Of a stretch of DNA of 64,000 nucleotides, positions 46,916-56,980 are shown one piece after another. The stretch covers positions 1 through 64,000 of the forward strand of contig NZ_PENI01000001.1 of assembly GCF_003688995.1 (NCBI RefSeq). Direction: 5' to 3'. The notes under the pieces are model-generated. The model saw nothing but the letters and a program-made list of their open reading frames with translations. It was not told where the DNA came from and made no database searches. Within the stretch, counting starts at the first letter, position 1. Each line of letters begins with the position of its first letter. Source of the stretch: Streptomyces shenzhenensis (GTDB lineage: Bacteria > Actinomycetota > Actinomycetes > Streptomycetales > Streptomycetaceae). The position numbers and the translations under genes are program-made.

Positions 46916-47596
46916 ATGACCGCCGCTTTTCCCGACACTCCCGAAGTCCTGGACCGCCGCGAGGGCCCGTACGGCGAGGTGGTGCTGCGCCGGCACGGCC
47001 CGCTGCTGCAGATCATCGCCAACGGCTGCTTCCTGATGGACACCTCGGACGGGCGCTCGGAGCGGCTGCTGGTCGACGCGGCGCTCGGCGCCCTGGACGA
47101 CCGCCCGGCGCCGGAGGTGCTGATCGGCGGCCTGGGAGTCGGGTTCTCGCTCGCACATGCCGCCGCGAACCCCCGCTGGGGGCGGATCACCGTCGTCGAA
47201 CGGGAGCCCGCGGTCGTCGACTGGCACCGCACGGGCCCGCTCGCCCAGGTGACCGCGGCGGCCCTGGCCGACCCGCGCACCCGCATCGTGGAGACGGATC
47301 TGGTGGCGTACGCGCATGAGACGTCCGCCACGTTCGACGCGCTGTGCCTGGACATCGACAACGGGCCCGGCTGGACGGTCACCGAGGAGAACGGCGCCCT
47401 TTACGCGCCGGCCGGACTCGCCGACTGCGCAAGGGTATTGAGGCCCGGCGGGGTGCTCGCCGTATGGTCGGCGCAGCCCTCTCCGGAATTTGAAGGATCC
47501 TTGGGGAATGCCGGGTTCCAACAGGTGCGTACCGAAGAGATCCCTGTTGCCCGGGGCGTTCCGGACGTCGTACACCTCGCCGTACGACCTGGATAG
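46916..47596 (+). CDS. Spermidine synthase-like methyltransferase-fold protein
   Basis: A 226-aa Rossmann-fold protein: EVLIGGLGVGFSLAHAAANP (cofactor loop), ITVVEREPAVVDWH, FDALCLDIDNGPGW and ARVLRPGGVLAVWSAQPSPE. This is the pattern of the polyamine aminopropyltransferase-like family. It lacks the N-terminal beta domain of true spermidine synthases, so the reaction is uncertain. It precedes the two-component genes by 113 bases. Confidence 0.8.
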   Translation: MTAAFPDTPEVLDRREGPYGEVVLRRHGPLLQIIANGCFLMDTSDGRSERLLVDAALGALDDRPAPEVLIGGLGVGFSLAHAAANPRWGRITVVEREPAVVDWHRTGPLAQVTAAALADPRTRIVETDLVAYAHETSATFDALCLDIDNGPGWTVTEENGALYAPAGLADCARVLRPGGVLAVWSAQPSPEFEGSLGNAGFQQVRTEEIPVARGVPDVVHLAVRPG

Positions 47597-47709
47597 CGAC
47601 GGCGCGGTCTGTCACCGTAATGTGCTTCCCTGACGCGGATCGTTCAAGCGTCTATCGCAGTCATGGGATCACCCCACGGATTCCGGAAAGCACACTTCAG
47701 GGGCGGGCG

Positions 47710-48450
47710 ATGGAGCAGACACACACCTCCCACAACGGCACGTCGGCGGCCAGCCCGGGCGCGCAGCGCCGGGTCCTGGTCGTCGAGGACGACCAGACGA
47801 TCGTCGACGCCATCGCGGTCCGCCTGCGCGCCGAGGGCTTCCTCGTGCAGACCGCGGGCGACGGTCCGGCCGCCGTCGACACCGCCGAGGCCTGGCAGCC
47901 CGATCTGCTGATCCTCGACATCATGCTGCCCGGCTTCGACGGCCTGGAGGTCTGCCGCCGGGTGCAGGCCCAGCGCCCGGTGCCGGTGCTGATGCTCACC
48001 GCGCGGGACGACGAGACCGACATGCTGGTCGGGCTCGGGGTCGGGGCCGACGACTACATGACCAAGCCGTTCTCCATGCGTGAGCTGGCCGCGCGGGTGC
48101 ATGTGCTGCTGCGCCGGGTGGAGCGGGCCGCGCTGGCCGCGGCGACCCCGCGCTCGGGCATCCTGCGCCTCGGCGAGCTGGAGATCGACCACGCACAGCG
48201 CCGGGTCCGGGTGCGCAGCGAGGACGTGCACCTCACGCCGACCGAGTTCGATCTGCTGGTCTGCCTGGCGAACACGCCGCGCGCGGTGCTCTCCCGCGAG
48301 CAGCTGCTCGCGGAGGTGTGGGACTGGGCGGACGCCTCCGGCACCCGGACCGTCGACAGCCACATCAAGGCGCTGCGCCGGAAGATCGGCGCCGAGCGGA
48401 TCCGCACCGTGCACGGGGTCGGCTACGCGCTGGAGACACCGACGCCATGA
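47710..48450 (+). CDS. OmpR-family response regulator
   Basis: A 246-aa protein. The receiver domain has RRVLVVEDDQTIVDA, the phospho-acceptor LLILDIMLPGFDG and GADDYMTKPF. The C-terminal winged helix has LTPTEFDLLVCLANTPRAV and TVDSHIKALRRKIG. The kinase gene overlaps by ATGA. I chose ATG 47710. From memory this pair sits upstream of the 2-oxoglutarate decarboxylase gene in other Streptomyces as well. Confidence 0.93.
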   Translation: MEQTHTSHNGTSAASPGAQRRVLVVEDDQTIVDAIAVRLRAEGFLVQTAGDGPAAVDTAEAWQPDLLILDIMLPGFDGLEVCRRVQAQRPVPVLMLTARDDETDMLVGLGVGADDYMTKPFSMRELAARVHVLLRRVERAALAAATPRSGILRLGELEIDHAQRRVRVRSEDVHLTPTEFDLLVCLANTPRAVLSREQLLAEVWDWADASGTRTVDSHIKALRRKIGAERIRTVHGVGYALETPTP

Positions 48451-49556
48451 GCGACGGGCGGCCGACCGCAGGGAGGAGCCCCGGAGAACCCTGGGGCGGC
48501 GTACGCCCGTTCTCGATCAAGACCAAGCTGGGCGCGCTGGTCGTCATCTCGGTGCTGATCACGACAGGTCTGTCGATGATCGCGGTGCACACGAAGACGG
48601 AGCTGCGCTTCATCACGGTCTTCTCGATGATCGCCACGCTGCTGATCACGCAGTTCGTGGCGCTGTCGCTCACCTCGCCGCTGGACGAGATGAACACGGT
48701 GGCGCGCTCCATCTCGCACGGCGACTACACCCGCCGGGTGCGCGAGAACCGCCGGGACGAGCTGGGCGACCTGGCCCAGACGATCAACGTCATGGCGGAC
48801 GAGCTGGAGACCCAGGACCGTCAGCGCAAGGAGCTGGTGGCGAACGTCTCGCACGAGCTGCGCACGCCCATCGCGGGCCTCAGGGCGGTGCTGGAGAACG
48901 TCGTGGACGGCATCGCCGAGGCGGACACCGAGACCATGCGCACGGCGCTCAAGCAGACGGAGCGGCTCGGCCGGCTGGTGGAGACGCTGCTCGACCTGTC
49001 CCGGCTGGACCACGGGGTCGTCCCGCTGCGCAAGCGGCGGTTCGAGGTGTGGCCGTATCTGTCGGGCGTGCTGAAGGAGGCCAACATGGTCGCCTCGGCG
49101 CGCGCCGCCATCGCCTCCGGCTCGGGCAGCCACACCCGCACCGACGTCCATCTGCACCTCGATGTCTCCCCGCCGGAGCTGACCGCGCTCGCCGACCCGG
49201 AGCGCATCCACCAGGTCGTCGCCAACCTCATCGACAACGCGGTCAAGCACAGTCCGCCGCACGGCCGCGTCACCGTGAAGGCGCGGCGCGGGGCGCAGCC
49301 CGACTCGCTGGAGCTGGAGGTCCTGGACGAGGGCCCCGGCATTCCGCGGTCGGAGTGGCGCACGGTCTTCGAGCGGTTCAACCGGGGCGCCGTCAGCCGC
49401 CCGCACGGTCCGGGCAGCGACGGCGGTACGGGGCTCGGGCTCGCGATCGCCCGCTGGGCCGTCGATCTCCACGGCGGCGGGATCGGAGTGGCCGAATCCG
49501 AGCGGGGCTGCCGGATTCTCATCACTCTTCCGGGAGAGCCTTCTCTTCCAAGTTGA
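48447..49556 (+). CDS. Sensor histidine kinase partner
   Basis: A 369-aa kinase from ATG 48447. Two membrane helices near the N-terminus (about 27-46 and 54-72) enclose only a short external loop, so sensing may occur within the membrane. HAMP (SPLDEMNTVARSISHGDY), an H-box (VANVSHELRTPIAGLRAV), an N-box (ANLIDNAVKHS) and G-boxes (LDEGPGIP, GGTGLGLAIARWA) follow. It phosphorylates the overlapping response regulator. Confidence 0.93.
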   Translation: MSDGRPTAGRSPGEPWGGVRPFSIKTKLGALVVISVLITTGLSMIAVHTKTELRFITVFSMIATLLITQFVALSLTSPLDEMNTVARSISHGDYTRRVRENRRDELGDLAQTINVMADELETQDRQRKELVANVSHELRTPIAGLRAVLENVVDGIAEADTETMRTALKQTERLGRLVETLLDLSRLDHGVVPLRKRRFEVWPYLSGVLKEANMVASARAAIASGSGSHTRTDVHLHLDVSPPELTALADPERIHQVVANLIDNAVKHSPPHGRVTVKARRGAQPDSLELEVLDEGPGIPRSEWRTVFERFNRGAVSRPHGPGSDGGTGLGLAIARWAVDLHGGGIGVAESERGCRILITLPGEPSLPS

Positions 49557-49837
49557 CGTAAAGTTCGAAGCGGAGCCACAAGATCCACGAGCGTCCCGGC
49601 CGACGGGTGCGTGGATCGGCATGGGGCTGCGCCGATGAGCGCGCCGAGGCCCGGGTCGAGGTATCCCTAGCACAGCTGAACCAGGCTAGTTTCCCGCCAT
49701 TTCAAGGCTCGAAACTCACTCTCTGATGTGACTTACGTGACGTTGAACCGGCCCGACCTGACCTTCCCGGTCATGGAGGCGTAGCCTTTATTCCCGCTGT
49801 CCATCACCTTGTGAAGCGGAAGAGGGCGGTTGCCGCC
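49557..49837. other. Intergenic region upstream of kgd
   Basis: About 280 bases without a supportable gene, less GC-rich than its surroundings (for example the stretch at 49680-49740). It should contain the kgd promoter. No operator recognised. Confidence 0.4.
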
Positions 49838-52800
49838 GTGTCGTCACAGTCCCCGAGTAACCCGAGCTCCCCCGGCCTCCGGTCGGGCGGTGCCACCACG
49901 ACCGACGAACAGGCGGGGAAGAACCCCACCGCCGCGTTCGGCGCCAATGAGTGGCTCGTCGACGAGATCTATCAGCAGTACCTCCAGGACCCGAATTCGG
50001 TAGACCGCGCCTGGTGGGACTTCTTCGCCGATTACAAGCCGGGAGCGGCTGCCGCCCCGGCCCAGGCGGGTACTGCGGCCGCGGGGGCCGCAGAGACCAC
50101 GGCTGCCCCGGCCAAGCCCGTCGCCCCGGCCGCGCCCGCGGCCGCCGCGCCGGCGCCGGCCGCCCCGAAGCCCGCGACCCCGGCCCCGGCCCCGGCCGCC
50201 CCCCAGCCCGCCGCCGCCCCGGCCCCGGCGAAGCCCGCCGCGCCGGTGGCCAAGCCGGCCGCGCAGGCCGCCCCGGCCACCGCGGCGCCGGAGGGCCCCG
50301 AGTACGTGACGCTGCGCGGCCCCTCCGCGGCGGTCGTCAAGAACATGAACGCCTCGCTGGAGCTGCCGACCGCCACCTCGGTCCGCGCGGTCCCGGTGAA
50401 GCTGCTGTTCGACAACCGCATCGTCATCAACAACCACCTGAAGCGGGCGCGGGGCGGGAAGATCTCCTTCACGCACCTCATCGGCTTCGCGATGGTCCAG
50501 GCCATCAAGGCCATGCCGTCGATGAACTGGTCGTTCGGCACGAAGGACGGCAAGCCGACCCTGGTCAAGCCGGCGCACGTCAACCTCGGCCTCGCCATCG
50601 ACCTGGTCAAGCCCAACGGCGACCGCCAGCTCGTCGTCGCGGCGATCAAGAAGGCCGAGACGCTGAACTTCTTCGAGTTCTGGCAGGCCTACGAGGACAT
50701 CGTCCGCCGCGCCCGCGACGGCAAGCTGACGATGGACGACTTCACCGGCGTCACCGTCTCGCTGACCAACCCGGGCGGCCTCGGCACCGTCCACTCCGTG
50801 CCGCGCCTGATGCCCGGCCAGTCGGTCATCATGGGCGTCGGCTCGATGGACTACCCGGCGGAGTTCCAGGGCACCAGCCAGGACACCCTGAACAAGCTCG
50901 GCGTCTCAAAGGTCATGACGCTCACGTCGACCTACGACCACCGGGTGATCCAGGGCGCCGCCTCCGGCGAGTTCCTGCGCCAGGTCGCCAACCTGCTGCT
51001 CGGCGAGAACGGCTTCTACGACGAGATCTTCGAGGCGCTGCGCATCCCCTACGAGCCGGTCCGCTGGCTCAAGGACATCGACGCCTCGCACGACGACGAC
51101 GTCACCAAGGCCGCCCGCGTCTTCGAGCTGATCCACTCCTACCGGGTCCGCGGCCATGTCATGGCCGACACCGACCCGCTGGAGTACCGCCAGCGCAAGC
51201 ACCCCGACCTCGACATCGTCGAGCACGGCCTGACGCTGTGGGACCTGGAGCGCGAGTTCGCCGTCGGCGGCTTCGCCGGCAAGTCGATGATGAAGCTGCG
51301 CGACATCCTCGGCGTGCTGCGCGACTCGTACTGCCGCACCACCGGCATCGAGTTCATGCACATCCAGGACCCGAAGCAGCGCAAGTGGATCCAGGACCGG
51401 GTGGAGCGCCCGCACTCCAAGCCGGAGCGCGAGGAGCAGCTGCGGATCCTGCGCCGGCTGAACGCCGCGGAGGCCTTCGAAACCTTCCTGCAGACGAAGT
51501 ACGTCGGGCAGAAGCGGTTCTCCCTGGAGGGCGGCGAGTCCGTCATCCCGCTGCTCGACGCGGTGCTGGACTCGGCCGCCGAGTCCCGGCTCGACGAGGT
51601 CGTCATCGGCATGGCCCACCGCGGCCGCCTGAACGTCCTCGCCAACATCGTCGGCAAGTCGTACGCGCAGATCTTCCGCGAGTTCGAGGGCAACCTCGAC
51701 CCGAAGTCGATGCACGGCTCCGGCGACGTCAAGTACCACCTGGGCGCCGACGGCACCTTCACCGGCCTGGACGGCGAGCAGATCAAGGTCTCGCTGGTCG
51801 CCAACCCCTCCCACCTGGAGGCCGTCGACCCGATCCTGGAGGGCGTCTCCCGCGCCAAGCAGGACATCATCAACAAGGGCGGCACCGACTTCACCGTGCT
51901 GCCGGTGGCGATCCACGGCGACGCGGCCTTCGCGGGCCAGGGCGTGGTGGCCGAGACCTTGAACATGTCGCAGCTGCGCGGCTACCGCACCGGCGGCACG
52001 GTCCACATCGTCATCAACAACCAGGTCGGCTTCACCGCGGCCCCCGAGTCCTCGCGCTCGTCGATGTACGCGACGGACGTGGCCCGCATGATCGAGGCCC
52101 CGATCTTCCACGTGAACGGCGACGACCCGGAGGCGGTCGTGCGCGTCGCGCGCCTGGCCTTCGAGTTCCGTCAGGCGTTCAACAAGGACGTGGTGATCGA
52201 CCTCATCTGCTACCGCCGCCGCGGTCACAACGAGTCGGACAACCCGGCCTTCACCCAGCCGCTGATGTACGACCTGATCGACAAGAAGCGCTCGGTGCGC
52301 AAGCTCTACACCGAGTCCCTGATCGGTCGCGGCGACATCACCCTGGAAGAGGCCGAGCAGGCGCTGCAGGACTACCAGGGCCAGCTGGAGAAGGTCTTCA
52401 CCGAGGTCCGCGAGGCCACCTCGCAGCCGGCCGCCGCGGCCGTCCAGGAGCCGCAGGACGGCTTCCCGGTGGCGGTCCCCACGGCCGTCTCCTCGGAGGT
52501 CGTGAAGCGCATCGCCGAGTCCCAGGTCAACATCCCCGACCGCGTCACCGTCCACCCGCGGCTGCTGCCGCAGCTCCAGCGCCGGGCGGCCATGGTCGAG
52601 GACGACACGATCGACTGGGGCATGGGCGAGACGCTCGCCGTCGGCTCGCTGCTCCTCGAGGGCACCCCGGTCCGCCTGGCGGGCCAGGACTCGCAGCGCG
52701 GCACGTTCGGCCAGCGCCACGCGGTCCTGATCGACCGCGAGACGGGCGAGGACTACACCCCGCTGCTGTATCTGTCGGAGGACCAGGCCCGCCTCAACGT

Positions 52801-53659
52801 CTACAACTCCCTGCTCTCCGAGTACGCGGCGATGGGCTTCGAGTACGGCTACTCGCTGGCCCGGCCCGACGCGCTGGTGATGTGGGAGGCCCAGTTCGGC
52901 GACTTCGTCAACGGCGCGCAGACGGTGGTGGACGAGTTCATCTCGTCGGCGGAGCAGAAGTGGGGTCAGACGAGTGGCGTAGTGCTGCTCCTCCCGCACG
53001 GCTACGAGGGCCAGGGCCCGGACCACTCCTCGGCCCGCCCTGAGCGCTTCCTGCAGCTGTGCGCCCAGAACAACATGACGGTCGCCATGCCGACCCTCCC
53101 GTCGAACTACTTCCACCTGCTGCGGTGGCAGGTGCACAACCCGCACCACAAGCCGCTGGTCGTCTTCACCCCGAAGTCGATGCTGCGGCTGAAGGCGGCG
53201 GCGTCGAAGGCGGACGAGTTCACGAGCGGTCAGTTCCGCCCGGTCATCGGCGACGACTCGGTCGACGCGGCGGCCGTGAAGAAGGTCGTCTTCTGCGCGG
53301 GCAAGGTCTACTACGACCTGGACGCCGAGCGGAAGAAGCGCGGGGTGACCGACACGGCGATCATCCGCATCGAGCGGCTGTACCCGCTGCCGGGTGCCGA
53401 GCTGCAGGCCGAGATCGCCAAGTACCCGAACGCCGAGAAGTACCTGTGGGCCCAGGAGGAGCCGGCGAACCAGGGTGCCTGGCCGTTCATCGCCCTCAAC
53501 CTGATCGACCACCTGGACCTGGCGGTCGGCGCGGACGTCCCGCACGGCGAGCGGCTGCGCCGCATCTCCCGCCCGCACGGCTCGTCCCCGGCGGTCGGCT
53601 CGGCCAAGCGGCACCAGGCGGAGCAGGAGCAGTTGGTGCGTGAGGTGTTCGAGGCGTAG
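49838..53659 (+). CDS. kgd: Multifunctional 2-oxoglutarate decarboxylase/dehydrogenase (E1-E2 fusion)
   Basis: A 1273-aa TCA-cycle enzyme. Order: N-terminal helix [16 protein letters not shown]; a Pro/Ala-rich linker of about 100 residues; an E2-like acyltransferase domain with [18 protein letters not shown]; then the ThDP-dependent E1 domain with [31 protein letters not shown] and [20 protein letters not shown]. This actinobacterial fusion converts 2-oxoglutarate to succinyl-CoA with a separate E3 and is controlled by GarA-type FHA proteins in relatives. I chose GTG 49838, the start used by the homologues I remember. A strong hairpin follows. Confidence 0.96.
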   Translation: MSSQSPSNPSSPGLRSGGATTTDEQAGKNPTAAFGANEWLVDEIYQQYLQDPNSVDRAWWDFFADYKPGAAAAPAQAGTAAAGAAETTAAPAKPVAPAAPAAAAPAPAAPKPATPAPAPAAPQPAAAPAPAKPAAPVAKPAAQAAPATAAPEGPEYVTLRGPSAAVVKNMNASLELPTATSVRAVPVKLLFDNRIVINNHLKRARGGKISFTHLIGFAMVQAIKAMPSMNWSFGTKDGKPTLVKPAHVNLGLAIDLVKPNGDRQLVVAAIKKAETLNFFEFWQAYEDIVRRARDGKLTMDDFTGVTVSLTNPGGLGTVHSVPRLMPGQSVIMGVGSMDYPAEFQGTSQDTLNKLGVSKVMTLTSTYDHRVIQGAASGEFLRQVANLLLGENGFYDEIFEALRIPYEPVRWLKDIDASHDDDVTKAARVFELIHSYRVRGHVMADTDPLEYRQRKHPDLDIVEHGLTLWDLEREFAVGGFAGKSMMKLRDILGVLRDSYCRTTGIEFMHIQDPKQRKWIQDRVERPHSKPEREEQLRILRRLNAAEAFETFLQTKYVGQKRFSLEGGESVIPLLDAVLDSAAESRLDEVVIGMAHRGRLNVLANIVGKSYAQIFREFEGNLDPKSMHGSGDVKYHLGADGTFTGLDGEQIKVSLVANPSHLEAVDPILEGVSRAKQDIINKGGTDFTVLPVAIHGDAAFAGQGVVAETLNMSQLRGYRTGGTVHIVINNQVGFTAAPESSRSSMYATDVARMIEAPIFHVNGDDPEAVVRVARLAFEFRQAFNKDVVIDLICYRRRGHNESDNPAFTQPLMYDLIDKKRSVRKLYTESLIGRGDITLEEAEQALQDYQGQLEKVFTEVREATSQPAAAAVQEPQDGFPVAVPTAVSSEVVKRIAESQVNIPDRVTVHPRLLPQLQRRAAMVEDDTIDWGMGETLAVGSLLLEGTPVRLAGQDSQRGTFGQRHAVLIDRETGEDYTPLLYLSEDQARLNVYNSLLSEYAAMGFEYGYSLARPDALVMWEAQFGDFVNGAQTVVDEFISSAEQKWGQTSGVVLLLPHGYEGQGPDHSSARPERFLQLCAQNNMTVAMPTLPSNYFHLLRWQVHNPHHKPLVVFTPKSMLRLKAAASKADEFTSGQFRPVIGDDSVDAAAVKKVVFCAGKVYYDLDAERKKRGVTDTAIIRIERLYPLPGAELQAEIAKYPNAEKYLWAQEEPANQGAWPFIALNLIDHLDLAVGADVPHGERLRRISRPHGSSPAVGSAKRHQAEQEQLVREVFEA

Positions 53660-53683
53660 GCCTCCGGCGGTTCAGCTGATGTG

Positions 53684-53725
53684 GAAGGGCCCGGCGCCGA
53701 GTTCTTGCTCGGTGTCGGGCCCTTC
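53684..53725. terminator. Strong terminator after kgd
   Basis: An 18-bp stem (53684-53701 with 53708-53725, two G-T pairs) around the loop TTCTTG, 24 bases after the kgd stop. Confidence 0.85.
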
Positions 53726-53734
53726 GCCTGCTCG

Positions 53735-53890
53735 TCGGGGTGGGTTCGGAGCGTGGGCGGGTGCGGGTCGGCTGTGGTTGCTCGCGCCGTTCCTCGCGCC
53801 CCCATCGCCTGCCCATCCGGGTGGATTCGGAGCGTGCGCGGGTGCGGGTCTGTTGTGGTTGCTCGCGGCGTTCCTCGCGCCCCCTCGGGG
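53735..53890. repeat. Two tandem copies of an about 81-bp unit
   Basis: A unit running from GGGTGGATTCGGAGCGTG through GCGGGTGCGGGTC and GTGGTTGCTCGC to CGTTCCTCGCGCCCC occurs twice with an 81-base period. Its end is a variant of the dispersed GCGCAGTTCCCCGCGCCCC repeat. It sits between the kgd terminator and the minus-strand conflict cluster. Confidence 0.75.
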
Positions 53891-53897
53891 CGCTTCT

Positions 53898-56800
53898 TCA
53901 GCCTAGGTAGGACTCGAAGTCCCAGTAGGGGCGGGTGCGTTGGCGGGCTGAGATGGTGTGGGGGTGCTGGGCGCCCAGGGTGCGTGTCAGTGCGAGCAGG
54001 CCGTCCTCCTCCAGTTTCCCGGCCTCCTCCTGCTCCCGGGCTGCCCGGAGGTCGGCGGCGAGGGCCACCTGGCAGGAGAGGGTGAGCGGATGCTCGTCGC
54101 CCAGCATCCGGCGGGACCGGCGCAGGGTGTCCCGGCTCAGCTCCGCGGCGTCGGCGATGCGGCCGTTGAAGTTCCGTGCGCTCGCCGCGTTGAGGGCACA
54201 GCCCAGGACCCAGGGATGGTCGGCGGTCAGGGTGGCGGTGAGCCCGGCGAGGGCGGCTTCGAACATCGCCAACGCCTCGGCACGTTCACCCGCGGCCTGC
54301 ATCACCAGGCCGGTGTTGGACAGCATCCCGGTGGTCACGGGGTGGGCGGGTCCGAGCAGCGCGCGGTAACCGGCCTCGGCCTCGTCGATCAGCTCGCGCG
54401 CCAGGCCGAGGTCACCGTGTTCCCGCAGGTAGTTGCCGTAGTTCGTGATGAGCGACAGCGTGCGGTAGTGCCCCCGGCCGTGCACCTGGGCCAGCTGTTC
54501 GAGCAGGCTGACCATCGCGGGCCCGGTGTCCCGTCCCTGCCCGCCCTCACGGCGCCGGCACATGATCAGCTGGGCCCGGGCCTCCAGCGTCTGCGGATGC
54601 TGGGGCCCCAGCACCTGCACATGCAGCCGGAGCACGGGCTCCTGGCGGGCCAGCGCGTCCCGGTAACGGCCGAGCAGACGCAGGTCGTGGGTGACGGCGT
54701 TGCCCGAGTTGAGGGTGTTGACGTGCCGGGCGCGCAACACGCTCTCCCGCCGGGACTGGGTCTCCAGGTCCAGCTCGTACGCCTCCGCGTACCTGCCGAG
54801 CAGGCGCAGGATGACACCCAGGTTGTGCCGGGCGATCAGGCTGAGTGTCTGGTCCGGCCCGAGGAGCTGGGTGTTGCCTTCGAGCACCTCCTGCTGCAGC
54901 CGGTACGCCTCCTGGTAACGCCCCAGCTGCCACAGGCTGCTCGACATGGTGCCCTTGGTGGTCAGCTCGGCCAGCTCGTTGCGCACCGGCGCGGCCTGCA
55001 GCTTCTCCAGGATGCCGCGGTCCAGCTCGTGCGCCGCGCGGAAACTGCCGCTGGCCCGCAGGATGTTGCTCTCCTGGGTGGTCAGGTCGAGCATCGACTG
55101 CTCCAGCGGGTCCGACGTCGCCGTCCAGGCGTCCCGGATCCGCCGGGCCAGGTCGAGTCCGCTCTTGTACTCACCGCACCGGAAGCAGTAGCGCAGGCAG
55201 TTCAGGACGGTCTCCCGGACCCGGGGCCGGGTGCTGGTGAGCGCGCCCGAGGGCTCCAGGTGCGGCAGCAGTTCGGCGTAGCGCGGCCAGTTCCGGCTGT
55301 CCATGGGGTTGCCGGGGTCGGCCTCCGCAAGCAGGGTGCGCACGACCCTCTGGTGTTCCGTCCGGGCCTGCTCGCTGACCAGCTTGGAGACGATGTCGTG
55401 GACGAGCCGGTGCATATGCACGGACTCCTGGTGCGGGCCCATCTCGACGCCCGCCGGGCCCCGGGTGTCGCGGGTCAGCACCGAGTAGTTGACGAGGGTG
55501 TCCAGGGCCCGGGTCCAGGCGGCCAGGTCGGTGGTCATCCAGCGCAGGTCCTCCGGGAGGTCCGCCTGGGGGTAGGCGCGGATCAGGCCCAGCGGGATCC
55601 GGCCGGGCGCGAACGACGTGCACAGGCCGAGCACGTCGATGGCCTGCGGCTGGGAGCGGCGCAGCCGGTTGAGCAGTATCGACCAGGAGGTCATGGACGA
55701 CTGCGGGAAACCCTCGCCGGTGGCGGGTTCGTCGACCGTCGAGAGCTGGCGTTCCCGCACCATGCGCAGGTACTCGGGCACCTCCATGCCGGACTCGCCG
55801 AGCCAGGAGGCGGCCTGGACCAGGGGCAGCGGGACATCGCCGAACTCGGCGGCGACCTCGTCGGCCTCGGCCGCGGTGATGTGCGTGGCACGACGCATCA
55901 GATAGCCGGTCGACTCGGCGCGGAGGAAGGTGGGGATCTCCAGGATGTCGGTGTGCTCCATCCAGCCCCGGTTGCGGGAGGTGATCAGGACATGCCCGGG
56001 ACCCTGGGGGAGCAGGGTGCTGATGCCGTCGGTGTCGTCCCAGCCGTCGAAGATCACCAGCCAGTTGGTGTGCGGTTCGCCGCGCCGCAGGGCGTCGCGG
56101 ACGGCCCGGATGCGTTCGCCCGGCTCGCCGCCGATGGGGAGGCTCAGCTCCACGGCGAGTTCACCGAGACGGTCACGCTGGACGTTGCGGTCGTCCGAGT
56201 TGACCCACCACACGACGTCGTAGTCGGTGCTGAACCGGTGCGCGTACTCGACGGCGAGCTGGGTCTTCCCGATGCCCGACATGCCCAGCAGGGTGCAGGC
56301 GGCGGCACCGCGCTCGGCGTCGGCCAGCCGCTGGTGCATGCCGTTCAGCAGGTCGTCGCGGCCGGTGAAGCGCGGGTTGCGGCGTGGCACCTCGCCCCAG
56401 ATCTCGGAGCGTGTGTCGGGGTAGCGGACCCGGGTCGCCGTGGCCCGCGGCACCCGTTTGCGCTCCAGGCCCAGGCGGCCGAGCAGCCGTTCCTCGGCGC
56501 TCTCCGCGCTCAGCCCCCACAGGCTCGCGGGTTCGAGGACGGCCGTGGCCGGGAGCAGCGGCCGGTTGGTGAGGTTGACCGCGGCGAAGCGGTCGGCGTG
56601 CGCGGCGACGAACCCGCGCAGGACGTCGTTCCACTCCCCCGCGGGCCGTGGCCCGAGTTCGAAGAACCAGTCGTTGAGGACGAGCAGGATGCGTCCGCTG
56701 GACAGCAGCAGGTCCGCGAGGGAGTCCTCGAGCGGGACCTCGCGCGGCGGGTCCCAGCGCTGCAGGGTGGCCCGGTGGCCGTGGCCCTCCAGGCACTGTG

Positions 56801-56900
56801 CGATCCATGTCGCCCAAGAGCGGTGATAGCCGGGAAAGACCACCAGGAAGTGCTCGGGCGACGGCGTACCGTCTCCGCCCGAACGCCGCTGTACCGCCAT
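53898..56900 (-). CDS. FxsT-like TIR/NB-ARC/TPR protein
   Basis: A 1000-aa protein. Residues 15-130 resemble a TIR-type domain (EHFLVVFPGYHRSWATWI, ILLVLNDWFFELG). The NB-ARC ATPase has the P-loop LLGMSGIGKTQLA (206-213), the LVIFDGWDD Walker B and VLITSRNRGW. Residues about 560-980 are TPR repeats with the GPxHPxT pattern (LLGPAHPVTTGMLSNTGLV), ending PYWDFESYLG. The architecture matches the tetratricopeptide component of FxSxx-COOH peptide systems. It is the last gene of the minus-strand cluster, 80 bases after the HExxH gene. Probably a nucleotide-triggered signalling protein; the effector activity of the N-terminal domain is untested. Confidence 0.85.
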   Translation of the reverse strand: MAVQRRSGGDGTPSPEHFLVVFPGYHRSWATWIAQCLEGHGHRATLQRWDPPREVPLEDSLADLLLSSGRILLVLNDWFFELGPRPAGEWNDVLRGFVAAHADRFAAVNLTNRPLLPATAVLEPASLWGLSAESAEERLLGRLGLERKRVPRATATRVRYPDTRSEIWGEVPRRNPRFTGRDDLLNGMHQRLADAERGAAACTLLGMSGIGKTQLAVEYAHRFSTDYDVVWWVNSDDRNVQRDRLGELAVELSLPIGGEPGERIRAVRDALRRGEPHTNWLVIFDGWDDTDGISTLLPQGPGHVLITSRNRGWMEHTDILEIPTFLRAESTGYLMRRATHITAAEADEVAAEFGDVPLPLVQAASWLGESGMEVPEYLRMVRERQLSTVDEPATGEGFPQSSMTSWSILLNRLRRSQPQAIDVLGLCTSFAPGRIPLGLIRAYPQADLPEDLRWMTTDLAAWTRALDTLVNYSVLTRDTRGPAGVEMGPHQESVHMHRLVHDIVSKLVSEQARTEHQRVVRTLLAEADPGNPMDSRNWPRYAELLPHLEPSGALTSTRPRVRETVLNCLRYCFRCGEYKSGLDLARRIRDAWTATSDPLEQSMLDLTTQESNILRASGSFRAAHELDRGILEKLQAAPVRNELAELTTKGTMSSSLWQLGRYQEAYRLQQEVLEGNTQLLGPDQTLSLIARHNLGVILRLLGRYAEAYELDLETQSRRESVLRARHVNTLNSGNAVTHDLRLLGRYRDALARQEPVLRLHVQVLGPQHPQTLEARAQLIMCRRREGGQGRDTGPAMVSLLEQLAQVHGRGHYRTLSLITNYGNYLREHGDLGLARELIDEAEAGYRALLGPAHPVTTGMLSNTGLVMQAAGERAEALAMFEAALAGLTATLTADHPWVLGCALNAASARNFNGRIADAAELSRDTLRRSRRMLGDEHPLTLSCQVALAADLRAAREQEEAGKLEEDGLLALTRTLGAQHPHTISARQRTRPYWDFESYLG

Positions 56901-56980
56901 CGTCGCTCCCTGTTCCAGCGTCTGCCGCGCTGCCGCGCGCCCACCTGCATAGCGTGACGCAATCTTATGCCTACGGAGTG

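Noticed and set aside
50906..53614. 902-aa minus-strand open frame opposite kgd
   Set aside because: Antisense shadow of a highly conserved TCA-cycle gene.
53958..56957. 999-aa plus-strand open frame opposite the FxsT-like gene
   Set aside because: Antisense shadow, low-complexity Gly/Arg/Val/Leu composition, no motif; the minus strand has a P-loop and TPRs.
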